The translations under genes were made by a program, and so were the position numbers. From Oleispira sp963933055 (GTDB lineage: Bacteria; Pseudomonadota; Gammaproteobacteria; Pseudomonadales; Oceanobacteraceae), in the NCBI GenBank assembly GCA_963933055.1, contig CAWVSY010000003.1, positions 1 to 64,000 on the forward strand: a stretch of 64,000 bases of DNA, written 5' to 3'. Shown here piece after piece: positions 15,788 to 24,659 of the stretch (within the stretch, counting starts at the first letter, position 1; every line of letters begins with the position of its first letter). The notes below the pieces were generated by a model, which saw only the letters and a program-made list of their open reading frames with translations, had not been told where the DNA came from and did not search any database.

Positions 15788-17176
15788 TTATGAAGCTTTT
15801 TCCTCTTCAACCTCTAAGAAAATATTCTCTGAATTATCGTGTTTACCCAAAAGACGTGGTCTTTCAAGTAAGAAATATAATACAAAGCCAATAACAACCG
15901 CATAAATAGTCGATTTTGGATCAGGCATCGCAAGCGTAATAGCAACAATACCCGCTACGCCTCTTTCAGTAGAGTTTTTCAACTGCTCCATTCCCACCAA
16001 AATACAAATATAGGCGGTTAAAATCAGTGTTAATGACAAGGCTATCGGCAGCACTGGCTTAAAGAAAGTAACCAAAGGAAGCATGAACAAGGCAATTAAA
16101 CCACTGATCCAGAAGGTACCACCACCACTGTAGATCGACTCCATAGATTTTTTACCCATCGCGTATCGCTCAACAATCGTTGCATGGGCTGCAGTAAATA
16201 CCGGGCCCGACAAACCTGGCCATGGCGCAAGGAAGGAATGCAAAGCATTACGTGCGGCAGTAACCAAATGCACTCGATTAATATTTTCCTCGACCGATTC
16301 ATCCGGGCGTTGGTGATCTACTCGCTTTACAAGAGTAAAGCCAATAATAATATCCCCAAATGCAATCACGTAAGCAATGATCGCTGTTGGAATAGCCAAT
16401 AGAAAAACATCATAAGACGGTAAGCCTGTTGAAAAAACTAAGTAGTTCCACATTAACCCGAAATCAGGCTGCGTAATCCCCATTTGAATGTCTGGCAACG
16501 GGTATTCCCCAACCATCCAGCCAATAACAATCGCAGCAATCATCCCAGTTACCAATCCAAAGTTTGCCAATTGCTTAGCAATCGGATTTTTTTCGATCAC
16601 GTTTTTAAACGATAAAGAAAATAGCACATACGCAGAGACCAAAGAGCCGATAATAATCGAGATTGGCGTCGTATCAACACGACCACCTGACTTTAACTCG
16701 CCCATCAGCGCAGCAATACCAGCACCAATAATAACCCCTGATTTAAGTGAATTAGGAATAGAAGTAACGAGCTTGTCTCCTAGTTTGGTAATCCCCAAAA
16801 ATAGAAAAATGAGCGTCACTTCAATTTGCAGAGCAAACATCGCCTTAATCGCTTCTGGCCCTGGTTCAAAGCCTTTTAAATAGAGTAAAACCACAGGAAT
16901 TGCAGGAGTAATCCAGCCTGGAACTAAAGGCACACCCAACAAAGAAGGTAGAATATAGCCAATACCCGCAATAAAGGTAAATGCTAACGCGGCCTCATAA
17001 GGCATACCTAAGTAAGTTTGCAATAATGGAATCATTGCCAAACTTACAACAAACATAAAAAACCCCTGAAGCATTTCAGGATATTCCCAGCGATAGTGCA
17101 CAAATGGAATTCTTATTTTAAACGGTCCAGCCTTCCAAAAAGGCTGCTCACCGGCATATTCTCGTTGTTGCGACAT
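15788..17176 (-). CDS. SLC23/NCS2-type (xanthine/uracil-like) permease
   Basis: Polytopic inner-membrane permease of 462 residues with about 12-14 hydrophobic segments. The internal architecture, with a pseudo-repeat, VPGWITPAIP in place of the usual substrate helix, and LAPWPGLSGPVFTAAHATIVERY, recalls the nucleobase/ascorbate (SLC23) group, though the nucleobase signature is poorly conserved. It also has some SulP-like character. It lies between the two CrbR-like genes and faces the first convergently. Because of that setting its substrate may be a carboxylate rather than a nucleobase (inference). I am sure it is a secondary transporter, not of its substrate. Confidence 0.72.
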   Translation of the reverse strand: MSQQREYAGEQPFWKAGPFKIRIPFVHYRWEYPEMLQGFFMFVVSLAMIPLLQTYLGMPYEAALAFTFIAGIGYILPSLLGVPLVPGWITPAIPVVLLYLKGFEPGPEAIKAMFALQIEVTLIFLFLGITKLGDKLVTSIPNSLKSGVIIGAGIAALMGELKSGGRVDTTPISIIIGSLVSAYVLFSLSFKNVIEKNPIAKQLANFGLVTGMIAAIVIGWMVGEYPLPDIQMGITQPDFGLMWNYLVFSTGLPSYDVFLLAIPTAIIAYVIAFGDIIIGFTLVKRVDHQRPDESVEENINRVHLVTAARNALHSFLAPWPGLSGPVFTAAHATIVERYAMGKKSMESIYSGGGTFWISGLIALFMLPLVTFFKPVLPIALSLTLILTAYICILVGMEQLKNSTERGVAGIVAITLAMPDPKSTIYAVVIGFVLYFLLERPRLLGKHDNSENIFLEVEEEKAS

Positions 17177-17443
17177 AATGGTTCCTATTCTCTCATCTAA
17201 TTTTTATATTTTTTATTACGAATAAATTAAAAAAATAATTATTTATTTTTTTAATTTACATTTAATGACAACAAAAATACTCACATAAAGAGCGAGTGTC
17301 CATACAAAATAATGGCTTATTGACAATAAATTCAGATAGCACCACCATAACGACATAGTGAATTTTCATTGATGAAAAAATCTCTATAAAACAAGGAATT
17401 ACATTAAAAATAGAATTTGTTAATTTCAATTTTTCGACCTTTA

Positions 17444-17461
17444 TTAGACTAAAGTTCTATA
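17444..17461. promoter_or_regulatory. Candidate CrbR-type site C
   Basis: TTAGACTAAAGTTCTATA; in reverse complement it reads CTTTAGTCTAATAAAGG across its edge. It shares CTTTAGTCTAA with site A and GTCTAATAAA with site B. It lies about 240 bp upstream of the second regulator and 270 bp upstream of the permease. Confidence 0.45.
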
Positions 17462-17628
17462 TAAAACCATCAAAAAAAAGAGTAAGAATAAGAAATAAAT
17501 TTATTTAAATATTTAATAAAAAATTAATCATTAAATTAAAAAATATTTATTTAATAATAAGTATCGTAAAAAATAAGATAGAAACATTGAAAAAACATTA
17601 AACCGAAAAATAAGCGCCAAGAGGTTCT

Positions 17629-17664
17629 CGCTAGTCAGAGCAATGGATAAGGTGTACATTGTAT
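17629..17664 (+). promoter_or_regulatory. Duplicated upstream block of response regulator 2
   Basis: CGCTAGTCAGA, 8 variable bases, then ATAAGGTGTACATT. It matches 14959-14994 with no gaps, showing that the tandem duplication included the promoter and leader. Confidence 0.7.
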
Positions 17665-17701
17665 TCATACTAATAAGAATAATTGTTCACAGGAATATTC
17701 C

Positions 17702-18370
17702 ATGCTTCAAGCATCGTCCATCATTATTGCTGACGACCACCCGCTATTTCGTACCGCACTGAAAGGGACATTATTGACTCAGATAGCCGATGTAAGCATC
17801 ATCGAAGCGAGCGACCTTGCTAGTCTGCAAACCTGTGTTGAAGAAAATGATAATACCGATCTCATTCTTTTGGATTTGCATATGCCGGGAGTCGAGGGCT
17901 TTAGTTCAATCATTTTCTTAAATGCCAACTACCCAAACATTCCTATTATTGTTATCTCAGCTCATGAAGAAACTGACATAATACGCAGATCCATAGACCA
18001 CGGCGCTAATGGTTTTTTACCCAAAAGCTCTTCCGCAGAACAGATTTACCAAGCGATTGATGAAGTTTTAAAAGGAGGGATTTGGATGCCCGCACATGTC
18101 AGCGAGCACCCCGCGATTGAAGATGAAGAAATGAATGCAGCCGATGCCATTGCTTCATTAACGCCAAAACAGTTCAGCGTTGGCACAATGGTTAGCCAAG
18201 GTTTATTAAATAAACAAATTGCCTACGAACTCAATATTACCGAAGCGACGGTAAAAGCACATATGACCGAAATTTTCCGTAAACTTGGCGTCAGTTCACG
18301 CACGCAAGTTGTGATGACTTTTGGACAACTCTCGATTAATCCTGTAAATAGCTCAGGTCGCTTTAATTAG
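17702..18370 (+). CDS. crbR: LuxR-type response regulator, CrbR-like copy 2
   Basis: Paralogue of the gene at 15032, the same 222 residues and closely similar throughout: ADDHPLFRTAL, phosphoacceptor Asp58 and the LuxR HTH with LNKQIAYELNITEATVKAHM. Key residues are intact in both copies, so both may work. It is the copy adjacent to the CrbS-like kinase, whose stop it overlaps by 8 bp convergently, so it is the better candidate for the original cognate partner. Differences cluster in the linker (about 130-150) and the first HTH helices, which could change partner or promoter choice. Confidence 0.87.
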   Translation: MLQASSIIIADDHPLFRTALKGTLLTQIADVSIIEASDLASLQTCVEENDNTDLILLDLHMPGVEGFSSIIFLNANYPNIPIIVISAHEETDIIRRSIDHGANGFLPKSSSAEQIYQAIDEVLKGGIWMPAHVSEHPAIEDEEMNAADAIASLTPKQFSVGTMVSQGLLNKQIAYELNITEATVKAHMTEIFRKLGVSSRTQVVMTFGQLSINPVNSSGRFN

Positions 18371-21300
18371 CATTCATTTTTTTAGCTCTGCGTAACGCGC
18401 GATTCATCGAAGCTCGTAACGAATTGGCGACAATCGGTTTTGGCAAATAAAGATAGCCCGCCGCTAGAACCTTATCACGTACCTCATCACTATTATCAGC
18501 ACTAATAATGATTGCTCCAAGCTTCTGCTCCCAGTGATATTGCAATGCTTCTAAAACATCCAGCCCCGTTTCATTATCTAAATGGAAGTCGGCCAAGACT
18601 AACTGCGGAGGCTGGTCAGACCGCCACAAATCCAGCGCCTGACGCAGATTGCTTGCGGTGATCACTTCACATCCCCATTGCTCTAATAATGATTGCATAC
18701 CCGCCAAAATTCTTGCTTCGTTATCCACACACAAAACCTTCACATGGGCCAAATTGGGATCACTAAAACGCTTTTTAACCGTTGTTAGTTGCTCTTTTCC
18801 AAGCGGCACCGTAATGCGAAAAACCGACCCTTTGCCCAGTATGGAATCTAAAGAAATTTCATGACCCAATAACTGAGAAATATTTTGTGCTATCGACAAG
18901 CCTAACCCTAACCCCTGCATGCTACTGCCAGGCAAACGCTCAAACTCTTTGAATATCCGCAGACGATTTTCGTCTGAAATGCCAGGGCCCGTATCCCAAA
19001 CTTCAATCACCATAACCCCTGGCGCTCTACGACACCCCAGCAATACCCGGCCTTCTTGGGTATAGCGCAAAGCATTTGATAAAAAATTCTGCAAGATACG
19101 GCGTAACAAATGGCGGTCGGTAAAAAGCCACTGCTGGCAATCAACCCAATGAAAATCTAAATGCTTATCTTCAGCAAGAATGCCCGCTTCCGCCGCCAAC
19201 GATTTTAATAATTTGTGCAGTGAAAAGTTTTCACGCTTGGGCCTTTCTTTCCCTGACCGTAAACGAGAGATATCGCGCAAAGAGTTAATTAAATGCTCGG
19301 ACTGCAGCAGAGCATCATCTAACTGATCAACGGTTTGTTTTAATTTTGCATTACCTTCTGTTTTTGTCATCTGCAATAACGACGAAGTAAACAACCGCGC
19401 CGCATTAATCGGTTGCAATAAATCATGGCTCGCAGCGGCCATAAAATGGTTTTTACTTTCATTCACCGACTTAAGTTCTGACTCAACGCGGCCACGCAAT
19501 TCATTTTCTCGTAATAACGAATCATTAACATGCTGCAGTTCCGCCGTTCTATTTTTCACCCTCTGCTCTAACTGCTGTTTATTATTTTCTAATTGCGTGA
19601 GCATATTGTCATAGTCACTGATATCAGTATACGTCGTTACATAACCGCCGTTTTCCAAAGGGGTTCCACAAATTTCAATCACTTTATCATTGGGTAAATG
19701 GCGCTCTAAACGATAGGGTTTGCCTGTGGCTAACTGCTGCATGCGTTTCGCAACAATGGCATCAACATGATCATTATCATTGCCTAAATAGCCTCGAACC
19801 GCGTTGTAGTAATACACCTTAGAAACATCACAGCCGATGTAAAGTAAGCGCTTTGGATAATCAAACATCTGCTGATACTGCTGGTTCCAAACCACCAGCT
19901 TTAAATCTTTATCCACAACGCTAATGCCTTGCGGAATGGTATCAAGCGTTGTTTGCAATAAAGTTTGGCTAAATTGAATTTGACGAGAACTGCCACTCAC
20001 CAAAGATACAAAATCTTGCAAGAATAAGGGCTGGCGACGGCTCAATAACTGAATTGCTTTACGCGCAGACACCGCACCAATAATAGCGGCTAAGTTGCCC
20101 TCTATTGCCATCACCACAAATTTTGGCGCTTGGTCGTTGGGTAATAAGCGGTGGCCTAATTGCTGTTCAAACTCATGCCAGAGTTTAATGCTGCGCGCAT
20201 CACCAATTAAGGGGTGAGCCAGTGCCTGTAACTGATGCACCTCGATACCCGAAGGGCTTGGATCAAGAGGAAATTCACTTTCATAATCAGCGCCATCCGA
20301 CAGCATGAATACGCTGGCTTGACGAACATCCAAACTGGTTAATCCAGACACTTTTGAAACACCCACAAAAATTACGACATTAACCAATAAGCTCCAAAAT
20401 ACCCCATGCGTTAACGGGTCCCAATGGCCGCTATAAAAAAGATCATGCGGCCTCAACCAAGCAATTTGAAAAAGCCCCTCAGTTACCAGAGATGATTCAG
20501 CCGTTAATAGCAAAGGTAATAGCAAGCAATAGAACCACATAAACATGCCCGCAATTAAACCCGCCATCACACCTTTACGATGCGCGGCGGGCCAATATAA
20601 AGCAGCCCAAATAGCAGGAATTAATTGTGCACAAGCAGCAAAAGAGGTTAAACCAATACCCGCCAAATTTTCGCTGTTCAACATAATCTGTTCTAGCCAC
20701 CAAGCCATCAATAAAATGCTGATGATTGATATACGGCGGATTAAACGCAAAGAATCTGCTAAGTCAGACGAACGCTTTTTTTGATGAGAGCTAAAACGCA
20801 GCCACAAAGGCACAATCAACTCATTGGAAATCATAATAGACAGCGCAATCGTCGCGACGACCACCATGCCGGTCGCAGCTGATAAAGCACCGATAAAAGC
20901 AAAAGCCAGTGTCATCGACTGGCCATTCCAACTGGGTAGCATCAATACATAGCTATCAGCAGGAACACCTATGTCCGCAAGAAAAACGGTACCAGCTTGA
21001 GCAATAGGAATGGCTAATAAAGCAAACAAACCTAAATAAAGGGGTAATAGCCAACGGGTATAACGTAAGTCACTCTCTTGTTGGTATTCAACCGCCATCA
21101 CATGGAACTGGCGAGGCAAGCAAACAATTGCGGTTGCCGCCAATAACATTTCAGTGATGAATCGAGCCGATAAAATTTGATCAAGATTAAATTGTGGTAG
21201 GTTTTCTAGCAAGGCCATATCATTATCACGCAATAAGCCCCACGCCAGCACAGCAACCAATATAAACGCGGCCAACTTAACCACCGATTCGGTTGCGATG

Positions 21301-21872
21301 ACCGTCATTAATCCGCGCAACCTTTCAGGGCCATCAATAACACGAGTTCCAAATACAACGGCAAACCAAGCCATCACCATGGCTGTAGCAATGCTCGAAC
21401 TGAAGTCGCTGCCCAAAACACTGTAATTGCGCCAATCGGTACTGCTCCACGCAATGTCCACAGCACGCAGCTGCAAGGCAATATAAGGCAAAGTACCCAC
21501 GACTAAGACTAAGGTAACGGCTGCCGCCAAAGGCTGATATTTCCCATAGCGAGAGCCGATAAAATCAGCGATCGACGTTACTTTATTGCGGCCACTGACG
21601 GTGATTAGCCGATGAAGAAAACGCCAACCAAAAACAATCAGTAAAATAGGCCCAAGATAAACCGGAAGAAAATGCCAACCACTATTAACCGCCTGGCCAA
21701 CAGCCCCCAAAAAAGTCCAAGAGCTGCAATACACACCAATCGATAAGGTATAAACAAGAGGCCGCCACCAAGGCTGCTTAATTCTATGGCCGTAGCGTTC
21801 GGTTAACCAAGCAATGGTAAACAGTAAGCCGCCATAACCACTGACAATTAATAATAAAGTTTCACTATCCAT
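18363..21872 (-). CDS. crbS: CrbS-like SLC5-domain hybrid sensor histidine kinase
   Basis: 1169-residue hybrid kinase of the CrbS/MxtR type that controls the acetate switch in Vibrio and Pseudomonas. The N-terminal SLC5-like symporter domain (about 1-510, some 13 membrane segments, GYGGLLFTIAWLTERYG) is fused to a cytoplasmic PAS domain (about 635-755, LDTIPQGISVVD), a coiled coil, a HisKA domain with His816 (SHDLLQP), a HATPase domain (GLGLGLSIAQNISQLLGH) and a C-terminal receiver with Asp1095 (VLADFHLD). All phosphotransfer residues are present. The fused symporter may sense or carry its ligand. Its partner should be one or both CrbR-like proteins. The CbrA family shares this layout, but the C-terminal receiver and LuxR partners favour CrbS. 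Confidence 0.88.
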   Translation of the reverse strand: MDSETLLLIVSGYGGLLFTIAWLTERYGHRIKQPWWRPLVYTLSIGVYCSSWTFLGAVGQAVNSGWHFLPVYLGPILLIVFGWRFLHRLITVSGRNKVTSIADFIGSRYGKYQPLAAAVTLVLVVGTLPYIALQLRAVDIAWSSTDWRNYSVLGSDFSSSIATAMVMAWFAVVFGTRVIDGPERLRGLMTVIATESVVKLAAFILVAVLAWGLLRDNDMALLENLPQFNLDQILSARFITEMLLAATAIVCLPRQFHVMAVEYQQESDLRYTRWLLPLYLGLFALLAIPIAQAGTVFLADIGVPADSYVLMLPSWNGQSMTLAFAFIGALSAATGMVVVATIALSIMISNELIVPLWLRFSSHQKKRSSDLADSLRLIRRISIISILLMAWWLEQIMLNSENLAGIGLTSFAACAQLIPAIWAALYWPAAHRKGVMAGLIAGMFMWFYCLLLPLLLTAESSLVTEGLFQIAWLRPHDLFYSGHWDPLTHGVFWSLLVNVVIFVGVSKVSGLTSLDVRQASVFMLSDGADYESEFPLDPSPSGIEVHQLQALAHPLIGDARSIKLWHEFEQQLGHRLLPNDQAPKFVVMAIEGNLAAIIGAVSARKAIQLLSRRQPLFLQDFVSLVSGSSRQIQFSQTLLQTTLDTIPQGISVVDKDLKLVVWNQQYQQMFDYPKRLLYIGCDVSKVYYYNAVRGYLGNDNDHVDAIVAKRMQQLATGKPYRLERHLPNDKVIEICGTPLENGGYVTTYTDISDYDNMLTQLENNKQQLEQRVKNRTAELQHVNDSLLRENELRGRVESELKSVNESKNHFMAAASHDLLQPINAARLFTSSLLQMTKTEGNAKLKQTVDQLDDALLQSEHLINSLRDISRLRSGKERPKRENFSLHKLLKSLAAEAGILAEDKHLDFHWVDCQQWLFTDRHLLRRILQNFLSNALRYTQEGRVLLGCRRAPGVMVIEVWDTGPGISDENRLRIFKEFERLPGSSMQGLGLGLSIAQNISQLLGHEISLDSILGKGSVFRITVPLGKEQLTTVKKRFSDPNLAHVKVLCVDNEARILAGMQSLLEQWGCEVITASNLRQALDLWRSDQPPQLVLADFHLDNETGLDVLEALQYHWEQKLGAIIISADNSDEVRDKVLAAGYLYLPKPIVANSLRASMNRALRRAKKMNAN

Positions 21873-22052
21873 GACGACCTAATCGCAGTATTTATTAACT
21901 ACCTTACCTCTATTGCCTCAGGCTGAAAAGAACAATAGGTTGATGTATTGATAACAAAGGGTGCAGTAATTTGAACAGTCTTTATAATTGCATAAACCGC
22001 TAGGCCGTACATTTCGTTTGCCGTTAACGTTTACACTTAATATAGAAACAAC

Positions 22053-22733
22053 ATGTCCATGAGCACGCATCAGAACAAACAGTTTTCAGAATCAGAATCT
22101 GACCTTTTATCTGAAATAATGGCCGCTCGCCGCGACGTTCGAGGCAACCGCTTTTTAACAGAAGCCCTTGACCCTGATGACGTGGATAAAATCTTTGCCG
22201 CAGCGTTAATGGCTCCTTCAGTTGGTTTTTCTCAACCTTGGGAGTTTGTCAGTATTACTCAAGCCGATACTCGCCAGCAAATTGCCGACAGTTTCTTTGT
22301 TGAAAATGAAAAAGCAAAAGCCTTGTTTAGAGCAGGCAACTACCAAGCAGGCCAACTAGAGCAATACGAACAACTCAAATTAGAAGGCATAATAGAAGCC
22401 CCTCTCAATGTGGCCGTCTTTTATAACCCACAAAAAGGGCCCGTGCTTGGGCAGACCAGCATGCCCGAAATGGGACGCTATAGCGTCGTTTGCGCAGTGC
22501 AAAACATGTGGTTAAAAGCGCGCTCGCTCAATATAGGCATTGGCTGGGTCAGTATTTTAGACCCCGAAAAAGTAAAACACATTTTACATGCTCCCCAAGA
22601 TCGAGAACTGATTGCTTACTTATGCATAGGTAAAGTCGATAAATTTTACGATCAGCCTGAGCTAGAGATGCTGCAATGGCAGCAGCGCAAAAAAGCAGAG
22701 CAAGTCATTTTAAGCGAACGCTTTGATACCTAG
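22053..22733 (+). CDS. bluB: 5,6-dimethylbenzimidazole synthase BluB
   Basis: Nitroreductase-fold enzyme that cannibalises reduced FMN with oxygen to make 5,6-dimethylbenzimidazole, the lower ligand of vitamin B12. Family hallmarks are IMAARRDVRGNRF, the FMN-site segment AALMAPSVGFSQPWEFV, and GRYSVVCAVQNMWLKARSLN ending in a WVSILDP loop. The 226 residues fit the usual length. An alternative Met lies at base 22059. No cobalamin riboswitch was seen in the 180 bp upstream, and no other B12 genes are in the window, so it stands alone here. It converges on the LysR gene 12 bp away. Confidence 0.9.
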   Translation: MSMSTHQNKQFSESESDLLSEIMAARRDVRGNRFLTEALDPDDVDKIFAAALMAPSVGFSQPWEFVSITQADTRQQIADSFFVENEKAKALFRAGNYQAGQLEQYEQLKLEGIIEAPLNVAVFYNPQKGPVLGQTSMPEMGRYSVVCAVQNMWLKARSLNIGIGWVSILDPEKVKHILHAPQDRELIAYLCIGKVDKFYDQPELEMLQWQQRKKAEQVILSERFDT

Positions 22734-22745
22734 TATAGTGATGTT

Positions 22746-23678
22746 TTAACCCAGTAATAGCTTTTCTATTTGCTGCTTGCACCATACCATCGCCGGATCT
22801 TGCTCTGATTTTTTCTGCCAATACAGATGTACTTCTAACGGCTCAGCCTTAAAAGGCAGCGGTAAAATACACGTTTTACTGTGCGCATTTTCAGCATCGC
22901 ATAACGCAGCCGCATAGGTTGTAGGCAAGGTTAATAACCAATTGGTTTTTTCAATCACTTTTGCAGCGGCATAATAATGCTGACAGCGCATGGCGATATC
23001 ACGACTTTCCCCTAAGCGTGATAAAGCAATATCTTCTACACTCGGACCATCAGGGCGACTGGAGACCTGAATATGCTTCGCGTTCAAATACGCATCAATA
23101 TTAAAGTCAGCCGCAGGAATTTTGCTTAACGGATGACCTTTCGCCACCATTACCGATAACTCCTCTCCACCTAGTAGCTTATGATTTAGCTGCTTAGACA
23201 CGGGAATTAAAACATCCGCCGCAAAATCAATGGTGCCTCTAACCAAAGCATTTTCAATATCTCGTCGCGCCAAGCGAACACTGCGAATACGAATATTAGG
23301 CGCGATAGCCTGAAGGTGAGATGCGATTTCTGGCAATGCTTGCGCTTCTAAAACATCTCGCATGGCAATCACAAAGGTACGTTCGGCAGTCGCAGGATCA
23401 AAAATAAGCCCATCGATTAACGTAGACTCCAAGTGCTGCAAACCTTCTCGCACTCGCTCAATAATCGCTTTCGCTAACGGCGTTGGTACCATTTTTTTGC
23501 TAGAGCGTTCAAACAAAGGATCATCAAAGCGCTCTCGTAAGCGTGATAACGCATGACTCACCGCGGGTTGAGATAAATTAAGGGCTTCGCTCGCCCGCGT
23601 GAGATTGCCTTCTCGGTAGATAACATCAAAAACAACAAATAAATTCAGGTCAACTCGAGAAATATCGATATTTTTCAT
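22746..23678 (-). CDS. LysR-family transcriptional regulator
   Basis: LysR-type regulator of 310 residues. The N-terminal winged HTH is clear (LNLFVVFDVIYREGNLTRAS, then LSQPAVSHALSRLRERF), followed by a periplasmic-binding-protein-like effector domain. The start MKNIDISRVDLNLFVVFD is characteristic of the NodD/SyrM-like LysR branch. It is transcribed divergently from the SDR-kinase-phosphatase operon, with 143 bp between, and is the natural candidate to regulate it (inference). Its effector cannot be told. Confidence 0.9.
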   Translation of the reverse strand: MKNIDISRVDLNLFVVFDVIYREGNLTRASEALNLSQPAVSHALSRLRERFDDPLFERSSKKMVPTPLAKAIIERVREGLQHLESTLIDGLIFDPATAERTFVIAMRDVLEAQALPEIASHLQAIAPNIRIRSVRLARRDIENALVRGTIDFAADVLIPVSKQLNHKLLGGEELSVMVAKGHPLSKIPAADFNIDAYLNAKHIQVSSRPDGPSVEDIALSRLGESRDIAMRCQHYYAAAKVIEKTNWLLTLPTTYAAALCDAENAHSKTCILPLPFKAEPLEVHLYWQKKSEQDPAMVWCKQQIEKLLLG

Positions 23679-23821
23679 AATCTGACGTACCTAACCATTG
23701 GCTTTAATTTAGACTTTAACCATAAACAATAAGAATATAGTCTCATTAAAACTATTCAGTTCATAGATAGTTTGGCAAATTTTAGTATAGTGTTATTAAT
23801 TCTATTGATGAGATACCTATA

Positions 23822-24640
23822 ATGAGCAAAGTTTTAATTACAGGTGCTGCAAGTGGCCTAGGTCGCGCACTCGCTTTACGTTTCGCCCGTGAAGGCGATG
23901 ACATCTGTATTGCTGACATCAATATGGAAGGGGCAAATGAAACTCTAGACCTTGTTAAAGCAGCCGGTGGCAACGGTTTTACATACAACCTTGATGTTAC
24001 CAAGCCAGAGCAATGGCAACATCTGCTCGAAGAAGTTGAACAACGCTGGCAGCGCATTGATGTTGTTATTAACAATGCTGGCGTCGCTACGGGGGATCGC
24101 ATTGAACAAGGTGAATGGTCAACTTGGGAATGGGTTATCGACATTAATCTTAAGAGCGTTGCTTTAGGTTGCCGTACTTTTACCCCAATGATGAAAAAAC
24201 AAGGCAGTGGTTACTTCATTAATACGGCATCGCTGGCGGGCTTAATGACCGCTCCGTTAATGGCTTCTTATAACGTTACAAAAGCCGCCGTTGTCGCGTT
24301 AAGCGATACGATGCATTACGAACTAAAGCCTTACGGCATTGGCACAACCGTATTATGCCCTGGTTTCTTCCGCACCAACCTTGATAAAGGCATGCGCACC
24401 AGTGATCCGCAGCTATTGAAAATGGTTGATAAAGTCTTCGAATCATCGGAGTTAACCGCGGATGATGTTGCGAATATCTGCTATCGCGATATGAAGAAAA
24501 ACAAACTCATTTGTAACCCTCATAAAATGGGCCGTCGCGCCTATTTCATCAAACGCTTTATGCCGTTCTTGTTCTCATATATGGTCGGTAAAACAGCGAC
24601 AAAAATGAAAAAATACGACCCAGCTTTCAATAAAAAATAA
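23822..24640 (+). CDS. Short-chain dehydrogenase/reductase
   Basis: NAD(P)-dependent classical SDR of 272 residues: cofactor motif TGAASGLGRA (residues 7-16), NNAG, and the catalytic YNVTK. The C-terminus carries a basic hydrophobic tail (RRAYFIKRFMPFLFSYMVGK) that may touch the membrane. It is first in an operon with an APH-like kinase and a histidine phosphatase. Similar gene sets in gammaproteobacteria accompany acyl-CoA metabolism, so a hydroxyacyl substrate is plausible but unproven. Confidence 0.88.
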   Translation: MSKVLITGAASGLGRALALRFAREGDDICIADINMEGANETLDLVKAAGGNGFTYNLDVTKPEQWQHLLEEVEQRWQRIDVVINNAGVATGDRIEQGEWSTWEWVIDINLKSVALGCRTFTPMMKKQGSGYFINTASLAGLMTAPLMASYNVTKAAVVALSDTMHYELKPYGIGTTVLCPGFFRTNLDKGMRTSDPQLLKMVDKVFESSELTADDVANICYRDMKKNKLICNPHKMGRRAYFIKRFMPFLFSYMVGKTATKMKKYDPAFNKK

Positions 24641-24659
24641 ATTTTCCTAGGGTATTTTG

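Larger units (their letters stand above)
17177..17701. other. AT-rich intergenic region upstream of crbR2
   Basis: 525 bp, very A/T rich especially 17200-17260 and 17460-17600. It contains candidate site C and the duplicated promoter block. It serves the divergent permease and the second response regulator. No protein or RNA gene was recognised. Confidence 0.6.

Noticed and set aside
16488..16883. 131-codon plus-strand frame inside the SLC23 permease gene
   Set aside because: Antisense shadow of a clear membrane transporter; no independent start signal or domain.
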